The position numbers and the translations under genes are program-made. This document shows, in pieces, positions 33,542 through 45,800 of a stretch of DNA of 64,000 bases. Within the stretch, counting starts at the first letter, position 1; each line of letters begins with the position of its first letter. The DNA lies in NCBI GenBank assembly GCA_029844215.1, contig CM056729.1:3472001-3536000 (forward strand), written 5' to 3'. Under the pieces are notes generated by a model. The model was not told the origin of the DNA. It did no database searches and worked only from the letters and a program-made list of their open reading frames with translations. This stretch comes from Przewalskia tangutica. Lineage: Eukaryota; Streptophyta; Magnoliopsida; Solanales; Solanaceae.

Positions 33542-36141
33542 TGTCACGCCCCGACTTTTCCTAAGTCTTTACTTAGGGCGTGATGACACCTGGACAATTA
33601 TTTTCCACCAGGTGCACCATTTAATTCTCTTTATTTAGAAATTTAAACTTATATTCAAATACGGAGCGATTAATAAAAATAACAATAAAGAAATCTGTTT
33701 ATGACTTTATAAGAAAAACATAACGCGAGCTCATGCTCGTGCAAATATTGTTTCTACATAAACATACTGACAAAGATTATTCTAAGTTGGAAGGGAGACC
33801 ATTCCACACGGGGATTTCCCGAGACATTGGGCCGACATTCGAACTCGACAGTACCAAGCCCGAACAATGGACTTGGTATGACAAGAGGTCATGGACGATC
33901 GCTAGCCTTGGCGTGGAGCCTTTCCTCTATCACGCTTTCTGAAACATGTTAAATAAAGAGTCACCTACCGTCCAATGAGTGAGAACCTTACCCTGCAATT
34001 CAAAGTAACACCACAATATCTCAAGCGCAATCACATTATAACGTAATAAGCATATTGCAAAAACATATCAGGTTACAACATTTTTAAATATGCAACAACT
34101 CCTCATAGGAAATTCTCGGTTTAACTAACACTTCATTTTATCCCGTATTGTACGTTAAGACAATCCCCTGCATTTCCACATGTTTATTACATTTATATAT
34201 TTGTGAACGCGTATTCACTTTTCATATTTATATATAGGTGAACATGTATTCATCTTTCATATTTGTTGCGGCGTGCAACCCGATCCATTATATTTACGTA
34301 TTTGTGAACACGTATTCACTTTACGTTTTGTTGCGGCGTGCAACCCGATCCATTATATTTACGTATTTGTGAACGCGTATTCACTTTACGTTTTGTTGCG
34401 GCGTGCAACCCGATCCATTATATTTACGTATTTGTGAACGCGTATTTACTTTACGTTTTGTTGCGGCGTGCAACCCGATCCATTATATTTACGTATTTGT
34501 GAACACGTATTCACTTTACGTTTTGTTGCGGCGTGCAACCCGATCCATTATGTTTATATTTATATATTTATGTGAACACGTATTCACTTTTCATATTTTT
34601 CAGAAGATCGAATAAATAATATTCTCTTTCCCAACATTCTGTCGTTCATACTTGTAACGGTTATAACTTTTTAACCATAACTCCAACTAAGGTGTTTCTC
34701 AAGCGGAAACTAAGGTAAGAAGGGGATCTTTCACTGTACCAAATTTCATTTAAAACTACTTTGGGTAACTAACACAAATTTATCCTCAAAACAGCCCCAT
34801 AAAATTTGTTTCAGCAGAATTTTTATTAAACAGCACCCAATCTTAGAATAGTCATAACTCCTAATCTGTAAACCCGTTCAAGCCCCATAAAATCTCAAAA
34901 CGACGAGAACAGAGAGCTACACATCTCCATGTGAACCATCCTTTCATATTCTGTACCATTTGGTACAGTTTTACACTTTTATTCGCTGCCCTTCCTGGAT
35001 CTCGACAGATCCGAGGCAGAAACTTTAAACAGTGATAACTCTCAATCCATAAGTCGGATAGACCCCCGTAAGGTCTCAAAATGTCCAAAACAAAGAAATC
35101 TAGAACTTTTATTTAGCAACAATTTTCATATTCCCCACATATTAGTACAGTTTTACGTTTCAACGTCCTGCCCTTCTGGATTCCGACGAATCCGAGGCAG
35201 CAACTTCAAACTACAATAACTCTCAACTCGTAAGTCCGTTATAATAAATCTTTATATATATCTGTCCGTAACAGAGAGATTTACAACCATGTAAATATTC
35301 ATATAATTATAATAAGTAAAACTCAATAAAAACAGTCCGTAATTATGTCTTTCCGAATTTCGGCCAAATCTAAGGCAGAAACTTTGAACTATGATAACTT
35401 TCAAACCGTATGTACATTTTACCTCATTTTTGGTTCTATATGATCATAATAGAGAGGTGTACCACTCTTCCGAATTTCATCAAATTGTAACAATTATAAA
35501 TCAGTGAGAACAGTTCGTAAAGTTTATGACGCAACTAGTTGTCTAAACAATCAAAAGTTCAATATTTATTTTCAATACTCAATTCTTATTCTAACATGTA
35601 TTGAACTTAAAATAAAGGATGTTACCAAGAATTTCTGAGTGAGAAAACTCACCTTGTAAGTGTGAAGATTATTGTTGTGTGGTTGCTAAAATTACCCTTA
35701 CTCTCTAGTATTTTTCTTCTTGTTCTTCTTGCCCTCTTGGTATTTTTTCCTCTTCTTTTCACTTGTTTTTTCTGATTTTCTAACCTTTATGTTATGTACT
35801 TTGTTTGTGTGTAAATACAATGTATAAGTAGAGAGTTTTCTATAACCTATGGGAGGTGGAATGACAAGAGTTGGAGGGGAAATGAAAAGGGGGAAGGGGA
35901 GGGAATGGACGTGCATGGCTGATGCACACATCTTTTTTTTTTTTTTCCTTTTTCTTTTCTTTTGTTTTTCTTTTGTTTTTATTTTTTGTTTTCTTATTTT
36001 CATTTCATCTATCTATTTATCCAACTTTAACACTAACTCTATCCCATGCAATTTATTCTTTGTTTTCTTATATATATATATTTTTATTAACCCAACCACA
36101 ACTATATATATATATATTATTATTTTTTTCCGGATTTCACA
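33542..36141 (-). mobile_element. Solo LTR, gypsy (Tekay-like), about 2.6 kb
   Basis: The sequence begins TGTCACGCCCCGAC and ends GGATTTCACA, with the 5-bp direct repeat GAGGC on both sides (33537-33541 and 36142-36146). Reverse-complemented it ends GGGGCGTGACA, a typical 3' end of Tekay/Del LTRs, so the probable orientation is minus. No internal region or second LTR is present, hence a solo LTR. It carries a 65-bp tandem array (34265-34590). Low-complexity T-rich stretches near 35930-36100 generate long but meaningless reading frames. Confidence 0.85.
34265..34590. repeat. 65-bp tandem repeat, 5 copies, within the solo LTR
   Basis: The phrase gttgcggcgtgcaacccgat recurs at 34265, 34330, 34395, 34460 and 34525, exactly 65 bp apart. 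Each unit includes acgtatttgtgaac and cgtattcactttacg. Half-units with gtattcacttttcatattta occur just upstream (34190-34260). The copies are nearly identical. There are no spacers, so it is not CRISPR-like. Confidence 0.95.
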
Positions 36142-36461
36142 GAGGCGGCCGAATCAAGTACCGGATTTTGGAAAGCCGGAGCGGCCGCAGGGTTAGTCCT
36201 TAGGACTGAAGTGTCTTTCAGCAAACGTGGGTGTAAAATAAAGATTATTAAAAATATGCAGGGGGATGGTAATGAAAAAGGAAAAGAGGAGTTCGGATGA
36301 TACTAACCGTGGTTTTGAGCTTTCCATAAGTTTTGGGAAAGTATTTTCCATGTCTAGTCTCTATGCTGATAAGTGCATATTTTTTTCAACCCATGTGTGA
36401 AGGTCTCGACATGGGCCAGAGTTCAGTAAATAGCTGAAAAGGTGCCAACAAAAAAATTAAG

Positions 36462-39145
36462 TGTTACACCTCGTAAGTTTAAGGCGGTAATTAAGAACGT
36501 CATTAAGGAAGTAAGAATCGAATATTGAATATGAAGAGTATTTACATATGTTAATACAGAAATTTGCGAAAATTTGTATGCAACGGAGGTGATCCCGGAA
36601 TAATTTTTAAAGTACTATACATGTGACGACGAGAATTAATCATAGTAGTTGAATTTGTTCCAATGGAGTTATGGGTTAGTAACATATTATAAGAATTACG
36701 ACATGAAGAGTACGAGACCTTATGAAATTTCCGAAAACTAAAGGAAACGGGAGTTAAGATTAAAAGAAGTGGGACATAAGATTATTTAAGGGTAAAAAGT
36801 GGACCAAATTGTAAAAAAGGGAAACTTATTTTCAGATTTGACATTAGGACCTTTCATCTTCTAGGACTCCAATCCTAACACAATTCTCACTCAAATCTTC
36901 CATTCTCCGTATCCAATTTCACCCTTTTTCTCCAAAACCAAAGTGAAGATTATATTAACTCTTATTCTAGATGAATTCTTCTACAATCTAAGCCTAGAAC
37001 AACACCACAAAACAGTGGCAAAAACGCCACTGCTTGGCCGCGATTTTGAGCCCCAATTTTCTGATTTTGGGGTGAGTTTTGTTGAAGAAAAATGTGTAAG
37101 GATGATGGGTTGACATTGTAGAATTCATGCATGACAAATTGGAGTTGAAGAATTAATAAAGACGATGCAAAATTGGGAGTTGAAGTCGTGATTGTTAGGG
37201 ACTGTTTTTGGCAAGAATTGAGGTAAAATTATTCTTCTTGTGATATGATTAGAGTTGCATGTGATTATTGTTGGTATTGTTGAAGTTGGAGTGACCGATT
37301 GTGGGTTGGTTTATTACCTTGGGTTTGATTATGGTTGTTGTTATTTTTGTCATTACTTGCATGTTGAGATTGAAAAGAATTTTGATATATAAGTTGTAAT
37401 TGATTAAATGGAAGTGTTGGAACATGAATTGGATTGTAAGAAGTTAAGAAAGTAACTTTGGAAATTAAGCCTTGTTGACCGATACTTGTATGAAAACGTG
37501 GACATTGTTGTAAGGTAATAGGGGTTGATTTTGTGAAGTTAAAATGTTGGCAATTTGATTATAAACATGTATATATGTTATTGTAATTACTAATATGTAT
37601 CCTAAAGGAATTAAAGTACATTAAGGTGATATGTTGCAAACTAGAAGACTTAAACTCTTGTTGTTGTTGCCAAAAGTTGATGAACCGTTTTAAAGTTGTT
37701 CTAATATGGATTAACATGAGAAATAGGTGTAGTAATCACCTGGATTATTATAGTTGTGATATTGCATAAACATAAAAGAAAAGGAATGCGTTATGATGAC
37801 GTAAATAGAATATCTGAGATTATTGTGGTTATATTCTTAAGTTATGACTTGTTATTGGTATTGCTGGTTTGGTTTGGAAATTATGGATGTACATATAAAC
37901 AGGGGAAGTGCTGCCCAAATTTTTATAGAATAAGAGAGTCGTCTTTCAATATAACTCACGTTAGGAATCATAGAGTTGACGGACATGTTATTATTATAGG
38001 TCAATGTGCTAGTCGAAGCGATTATTCGATATTCAAGTTAATATAGACGACGAGGTATGTGAACTATTCCTTCTTTCTTTTGGCATGATTTTTATTAAGT
38101 AAATGTACGGCGGACGTACATGGTTTCTATACAGGTTAATTCCTAAATATGTTAGTTATGAGAAGTGCCTATGACTTTTCAGTAAAAAGTTTATTATAAT
38201 GATTTTATTGAGAGTCAAATAATGATTTCTAATTGCATATGGTTGCTCATGATATCTACTCGTGCTAAGTATTATTATTCACTTCTTCGAGTCCCGGGCC
38301 GGCTTATGTTCGTGCACAGCCTTGCATTGTTCACTGAGTCCCAGTATGGGCCGGGTTATGATATGATTCCACCGAGTCCAGTATTAGAGGGTCGGATTAC
38401 GTTATATATATATATGTATCTGATGACTATACAGACGGGCATTCATGGTTTTTGACTTGACTCTCATTTTTATAAGGCACAACTGACTCTTATTGTTTAC
38501 GACACAGTTAGATTTGGATTCTGATTTTTATACTGGTCTCCTGTTATTGGTTGGCTACTTATGATCTCATTTACAGTATTTCTTATTTTACATACTCAGT
38601 ACATTATTTCGTACTGACCCCCTTTCCTCGGGAGACTGCGTTCATGCCTGCAGGTACAGGTGTTCCGTTTGGTGATCCTCCGGTCTAGGTTCCTGCTCAG
38701 TTGTTTGGAAAGCTCCTTTGATCCAGAGCTTTGTCATTTTGGTACAGAACCTCTTTTTAGACTTATGTATATATTTAGGGGCACGACGGGGCTCTGTCCC
38801 GTCATATGTTGTTATCCTTCTCATAGAAGTCTGTAGTCAGTTGTGGTTGTACTCATGTAGAGTTATAAATCTGTTTTGGTCAGCCATGTTGTTGTATACT
38901 GTGTTGGGATATTCCCGTGTATATGTGATACTATCTGGTGGCAGCCTTGTCGGCTTGCCCGTTATATTGTGTTGGCTAGTTGTGACTCCCTAGGAGACAG
39001 GTGCTGATTCGGGCATATATTATTGTTGCAGCGTTATGCTGCCGGATTTCATATTCCTTAAGTGTTAGTTGGATTATGTGTGAGAGGTTAGTATAAAGGC
39101 ATCATTAGGGCGTATAGTCGTGGCCCGTCGGGTCGGGTCGTGACA
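36462..39145 (+). mobile_element. Solo LTR, Tekay/Del-like gypsy, 2.7 kb
   Basis: The sequence begins TGTTACACCTCGTAAG and ends GGGTCGGGTCGTGACA, flanked by the 5-bp repeat TTAAG (36457-36461 and 39146-39150). Its content fits a long Tekay LTR, including gtcgtgaca at the 3' end and an internal ccccctttcctcgggagac. No gag-pol region or partner LTR is present. It is nested in the Tat-like element. Confidence 0.87.
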
Positions 39146-40296
39146 TTAAGGATAAATTGTCAATTGAAGGTATTATGTAAAACTAAGAAGAATGATTGCT
39201 AGTACTTACAATTTAAGTTCCATTCCTCCAGAAAAGGTATGAACCTAGTGGAAATGATTTCAGCAGTAGAAACCACAATAAAATACTCCATCCAATCTCG
39301 ATCTCAATCTTCATCGATGCTGGAGAGGAAGGGGAATTTACCTCATTTTGAGATGTGGAAAATCCTGCCACGGAAGAGTCTTGGAACGTATAACTGAATG
39401 AGATGATCCAGGATAAAAAAATCATTGACTTGTTGGCCAGAAATCGAAGGCATGTTATGACCCTTCAAACGGACGGACCAATTTGTGCAAGACATAAATT
39501 GTAAGTCCTACACATCTCTAAGATCAAGTTGTCGATCGGGGGGTCCAGCTTGAAGGTGAAAGGATAAGTGTAGACATTAGAGTACCCGGGCCTATAGGTA
39601 GTAATATCCTCATCTAGGCCGGGTATAATGATCCCGGAGAAACCGGTCCAACCGAAGTCTTTACAAACTGTGTCGAGGACGAAAAGACTTATGGAGGTCG
39701 GCCCATTTTTAACCTCTTCACCTCAGTCGAATTTTGAAGTGACACGAATGGTGAACTTATTGTCAAAATGAAAGGTAGATAGGATCATGTCGAAAGATCT
39801 AGGCTCAACGACAACATGAACCTCAGGGGCTCACCGGTTTCGATGGCGTCATCAATGGCCGACGACGGTGAAGTTTCCAAAGTAGATTGTCTTGAATAAG
39901 AGCGGGTGATTTTATCCATGATAAAGTTTGTATGAAGGTTTGAAGATTTAAAGCTATGAAGATCTGGTGTTTTGAAGATTTGAAGAATTTAGGACAAACG
40001 CGTGGATTTGAGATAGGGATTTGCAGAAGTGGAGAATGAAATAGAAATTGAGGTTTTTATATGGTTTTTAGTCATCATTGCGAAACATTTCGGTATACCA
40101 ACTAAAGGGACAGTGCAATCAGAATATGACACGTGTCCGGTTTAGAAAAGTGATAAGATGCGAGTCGGAGTTTTGGAGAAGAGGAAACGTTCGTTTCCCG
40201 TCTATTTCGGAGTAATTTGAAAAGAAGCTTGCTAAAGAAGATAACGAGGAAGTCATTTCCACTACCTGTTACTCGGCAAACTTTGGTCCGGAAAGT

Positions 40297-40906
40297 GTGG
40301 GGACTATTTGTATACAGTGAAGACCGGCATGACATGTAAAAAGGTTTTGGTATTGAGTTCGAGGGAGGCGACTGAGTTCCACATCGGATGCAAGTGACGG
40401 AGGAGGTCGGATGTCGAGACATGACTGGATAGCATTCGAGCCAGTTGACACCAGTTGAAGAATCGGAGGTGCCCAACGTGTATCCGTTCTGGATATGGCG
40501 TCAGCCGTTACTCCTTCATCATTAAGAGGCTTTAATTGACATTTATTGCATTTAATTAGAGAGACAATCTTAGTCATTAATGCTTTGTTTCTTAGCTATA
40601 AAAGGAGTCCACCTTCATGTTGGGAGGACATCACATTCTCATTATTCACACTTGTACGATTTTATGTATTACAATTATAATCATTAAGTTCTCATTGTTG
40701 GCTCGAAACCGAAGCAATTAAGCTACGGCCCCGGGCCAATCTAGCTAAGAAGTTTCATCTTGGTTTACGACATTACAGACTAACTTTCTTACTTATCATT
40801 ATTGTTAATTGCTTATTGTTAATTGCTTATCATTTACTTATTACAAGTCAATCCATATATCCTTAAAAGCACTTACAAATTCAATTGTACCTTTTTGGGG
40901 TAAATA
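40297..40906 (+). mobile_element. 3' LTR of the Tat-like element
   Basis: It starts TGTGGGGACTATTTG and ends GGGGTAAATA, and aligns with the 5' LTR from the gag(t/c)tcga(c/g)gg(a)gg phrase onward. It contains a TATA box at 40597-40604. The two LTRs differ at many sites, so the insertion is old. Confidence 0.75.
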
Positions 40907-40911
40907 ATCGA

Positions 40912-42865
40912 TATCAAAGTTAACTAGCATAACTATAATTCGAATTCGTGTGGGATAGACTTTAAATATTTTATAATGTCTTTGCTAAGGGGAATTGGGT
41001 CGGGACTGCGCCGTAAATTTCACTCAGTAGATAAAGTACTTCCTATCGAAAAATAAAAGATTTTCAAATTTTAAAATTTAGTCTGAAACATCTCATTAAA
41101 GCGGAAAGAATTTCAATTATCGCACCACACACTCGTTAGCAAGAAGAAAAATGACTTGCTATACAAAATGAATTTGTACTTATCATAACCAAAGTCTAGA
41201 ATCCTATGACACAAAGTACAAGAAGAAGAATTTGAATTAGGGACCTTAATTTTAGTATTTTTCTTTGAGCAAATAACTCCATAGTTTAGGGGGACCAAAA
41301 AAGGACCTACCAATCGAAAGAAATGAATGAAGTAGATGGTCCTATCAATGGATCCTTATCTTAAGGCTCCATTATGATGAAAAGGTCTTCTCCAACTTGT
41401 TCAATGACCCCAATAGCTATTCATCTGTTCAACTTTCCTAGTGCAATACTTTCTAAAATTATCAATGACACCCTCTGTTTTATTTTAAATGATAGTGTTT
41501 GGTTAAATACGAAATGTAAAAGAAAAAAGGACTTTTCAGAATTACATTTTAGAATTTCTGGTTTGAAATATGCTATAACAATTTTGCATAGTTTTATTCG
41601 ACTCTACAGCATCATAAAGCACCATATTCATTGTTTTTATACCTTTGATTTTATCTAAGCCTCGGTGAATAGAGCATAAATTGGCATGAACACTACTATA
41701 ATTTAAAAGAGAGAGAGAACTCCAAGTTGGACCATTTATAGTACCTTTTGGGCACGTTTGGTATGTTGTCTGTATTTGGGTATCTTGATCAACAAAAATA
41801 ATACAACATTTGGTAGGCGTTTTGTGGATGGGTATCTTTCTAAAAATAAGACACTCCAATTTATTTTGAGACTCATCTAGTAGATGAGTTTCCCCTGGAC
41901 TATACTAAAAATAAAAAAATACAGTTCATTATATATTAATACTCTAATACCTTCCATTATATATTAATATAGTCTAATCCATTACAATACAGTACAGTCC
42001 ATGCAAAACTATACAGTCCAACGTACCAAACGAGCCCTTCGCTTCTTGCTTGCTGATTCAAGTTAAGATCAACTTCCTTAAAAGAGCAAATCTGGAATAA
42101 CGAGATTCACCACCAGCAACCCCCAACAATACAGAACTAACAGTATTTTTCAGTTATAAGTTACTCCATGTGACTTTTAACTCGCGGGGTTTGTCTTAAG
42201 TAAACCTTTCTTCTCATGTTAGGTGTACATGTTCTAGGATTAGGACAAATAACAGTGCTGTTACTATGTTTAGTTCTCTCATAAACTCTAAACCAGACTT
42301 CACCAAAAATCTCATAGCTAAAACAGACCACATATAAGGACTTTTTTCTTCTTCAGATCTCCTGGATCACATGAGACAACGTAAACCAACCGGAGCAATG
42401 GAAAAAACTCTAAAAACCATACAAGATAAATATGACAACAGTGCAATTAGAAACTGTAAATTGGGTCATTTTGGTACACACATTTACACTAATAACATTT
42501 GTAGCTTGAGCAATTACAAGTACAACAACAACTATGCCTCAATCCCAAGCAAGTTGGGGTTGGCTCTTTGAATCTCCGCTACTTGAGCAATTACGAGTAG
42601 AGCGAGTAATTTACAACGTGCAGAAAGTAGGTAATCTTGTGTGTTCTCAGTTCGAATTATTCATTGATTACACATAAAATGAGGCAAAAGCAATTGTTTT
42701 GGTAAGCATATTACATGATCCTGTAGAAAGTCTTGTTCTGCCAAAATTTGTGCATCACCAGTCATCGTTCATCACAAACCGACCTTACTAGGTAGTCTAA
42801 GAATTACGTAGCATCCAAATCACCCTCTGCAGAAGTTGAACCTCTGGTCATCACTGGATCCTTAT
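40912..42865. other. Intergenic region with a MITE
   Basis: No gene is supported. A MITE-like unit lies at 41750-42037, with ends gggcacgtttggta and the inverse taccaaacgagccc; I could not establish its target duplication. A retroposon-tail fragment is at 42515-42572 (caacaacaactatgcctcaa, then gcaagttggggttggctc). The 3' UTR of ARPC3 lies at the right edge. Confidence 0.45.
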
Positions 42866-45800
42866 TCAAGGAAGAACCATGTTCATAAACTTTCTCTTGG
42901 AAAATGCTGACCACCATTTGTTAGGAGTTCCATTAGGTCGATAAGCAACACTTAATAATCTCCCGCTAGTTTCCTCCCTTATTTGCTTCAGATAATTCCT
43001 GAATAGTTCTGAGTTCAAATGTGACAGCCAGAACAAAAAGATTTGAATCCATTAGTCTGAGAGCTATACAACTACAAAAGGAAAGAAGAAAAGAACCAAA
43101 CAACAAAAAGAGGGTAAAAGTTGTCTAATATTTGACATATACAGTTTTCTGAGGAGATGGAACAAATGCAAAATGGCATCTTGATGTCAACTAAAGCAAA
43201 AGAGTAATTATGTCACAGTCCATATAAGAATAAGTATTCTTTTTAGAAGTCAGTTGCCAAATACTGCAAGGTGTCACAAAGAGGAGCTACACCATTTCAA
43301 TATATCCCAACAGGAGAAAAAGTACAGAATTTGATGATAAAGGACGTGCTCAATAATACCAAAATACAATCAAACTATACTTCAAAACGGGCGTGACAGC
43401 ATAAACAGGCAATATCACACACCAACTTTCACATAGAGCGTAAAATAAATCGCTTTTCAGTTATACTAACAAGAATATTACAGTTACAATTAGGTGATAA
43501 GAGGATGAAAATGGGGAAAAAGAGGTTGACTATAAATTCCATCTCTCTCTGGACAGGGAATTTTTCCAGAGCTGAATTGGGCGTGCACTTCTGCCAGAGC
43601 AGAATCATGTGTGTACTTGGTGTATAACCTCAGCAGTATCTAGATATATGGGAAAAGAGTCACTTTCTAAATCCGATCACACTGTCAACTTCACACCCTA
43701 AGCTGAAATCCATTTTCTAGACTAACACACAACAACCCTTACCTCCCATCAGATTCCTCCAAAATAACATCCGTTCATATACTTTTGGAACAATTTGAGG
43801 CCAAAAGATTGGACTCGGATGCATGGAACAACCCAGGGGATTTCCAAATTGTAAGCCTCAATTTTCTGTCCCACTGCTCATGATCAGCTCATAAGATGAC
43901 AACCACCCACTGTCTCCTTGGATCACAATGGTTGTTGGCAAGTATATTTCAGTCAGGTGTTCCTTCTTTTTTCCAAAAATAGCCATTGAGGGGCTCAGAG
44001 TTGACACTAACAACCATACTTGGGTTCTCCTAATTTCTCCAAAATACTTTTTCAAATAACGCCACAGTTGACAAGCTTTGGACCAACACTACTACACAGT
44101 TTATGTAATGATAATCCAGTTTTACTTCTATAACAGAATACTTCTACTGGCAATCCTAACATAGCATGGAGAACAGAGACGTTCATACAAGATCATAACT
44201 CTCGAATAGTGGTTGTACAAATACTAACAAACCCTTCATCAGAGAATGGAACCTTGTGAGACTTAGAGAGTTCAGATGAGAGGGATTTAAAATGGTTTAG
44301 AGAAGATTGCCAGGAGAGATAAAACACAAGGTACTGCTGAGTGTTTTTCGATGCGAGGATGCACAATTTAGGAAAAAGAGGACAATGGAAAAAAAAAAAG
44401 TTACAGTTTTGACAGGGTGGATATCCATTACACGGCAAAAGTGATAAAACAGCAAACTCAAAATCAACCGAAATCATTTACTGGGGGTTCATTCATATAG
44501 AACAAAAAGGGCTGCTTAGTTCTCTACCTGCTTCCTTTTGGGATTGGGCAGGAGAAAACAAGCCTGGGAATGGGAAACCTGACTCTCCAGGTACAGGAAC
44601 ATTTTCCAGACCTAGGTTGATGATAGCCTTGGTTCCTTCAGCTAAAGTTCTGCAGCCTTCAAGTCTCTTTAGAGCGATATTGATATACAATGTCAAGTAG
44701 ATAAGTAGCTTGTCAGATGAGCTTTTAATATCAAAGTTTTTGAAGAAGACATTTGCTCGGAAGAATGTGATTGCTTCATCGACAATATCGGTTGTATCTG
44801 CTCAAAAATATGATAAGCATCACCATAAGAATGTAGAGACATTGTCGTCGGAAAGATAAGATTCGCAAGACCAACCTTGTTCTGAAACTGGAGCAGGTCC
44901 CCTTATATGGCTTTTCAGAGGTAATAAAGGGCAACCACAAGCTTTACTAATTCCTTCTTCATCAACAAAACTGGAGTGATAAACCTGCAATTGAATCAAA
45001 ATCAGGTTTCAGCACAAAGCAGGCTAACTATTTTGGGTAAAGACACCCCGTAAAACAAAAAGAATACAACAACAACAACATACCCAGTCAAATCCAATAA
45101 CGTGGGGTATGGAGAAGGTAGAGTGTATGCAGACCTTACCTCTACCTTGGTAGGTAGAGCGGTTGTTTCCGAGAGACCCTCGGCTCAAGACAAAACACAA
45201 GCATAAGAAAAGCAAGAGAAACGGTAAGATCCGGACTGGAAATTTAAAGCATGAAAATGATGGTATCAAAAGCGAGTAAACCAGGATAACGCGTTCCGAA
45301 AAAATAAGATAAACAAAGTACACTAGAGAACACATAGCAGCAGAAATCAAACGGCAGACGACTATAAAGCAATATTGCGTCTGCTAGTCTGAACTACAAC
45401 TACCAGTTTGTAAGCGTAAGTAGGACTACGATGAACTACCTACTACCCTTCTACCCTAATCTGTGTCCTCCATAACCCCTATGTCATGTCCTCAGTAAGT
45501 TGCACCTGCGTTATCCCGTCTAATCATCTCTCCCTAATACTACTTCGGTCTACCTCTACCTCTCTCTACCCCTCCTGAACTCATCCATAGCCAGCCTCTC
45601 ACCGCACTGGAGCATTTGTGTTTCTCCTTTGCACGTGTCCGAACATCTCAACCTAGCTTCCCACATTTTATCCTCCACTGAAGCCACTCCCACTCTATTC
45701 CAGATATCTTCATTTCTAATTATATCCCTCTTTGTATTCCCACACATCCATCTCAGCATCCTCATCTCCGCAACATTCATCTTTTGGGTGTGCGAAGTCT

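Larger units (their letters stand above)
31622..40906 (+). mobile_element. Tat/gypsy-like LTR retrotransposon, no pol seen, host of two nested solo LTRs
   Basis: Two related LTRs (31622-32203 and 40297-40906) flank the element, with ATCGA outside both. Directly after the first LTR, gtttggcatccaccgtg resembles the primer-binding region of Tat-lineage gypsy elements. Removing the two nested solo LTRs leaves about 2.6 kb of internal sequence. It contains a gag-like region but no recognisable protease, reverse transcriptase or integrase. It is therefore a non-autonomous or internally deleted derivative. Confidence 0.75.

Noticed and set aside
34265..34590. Possible CRISPR-like array
   Set aside because: The 65-bp units are directly contiguous without unique spacers, and the DNA is plant nuclear.
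35698..36203. Lys-rich and Phe-rich reading frames
   Set aside because: They are low-complexity T/A tracts inside a solo LTR.
37756..38993. Frames of 60-96 codons
   Set aside because: They lie inside the 2.7-kb solo LTR, share no known domain and are of length expected by chance.
44493..44797. Suspected one-base insertion in ARPC3 exon 4
   Set aside because: Recounting gives 270 nt and a continuous frame; the first count was a reading slip.
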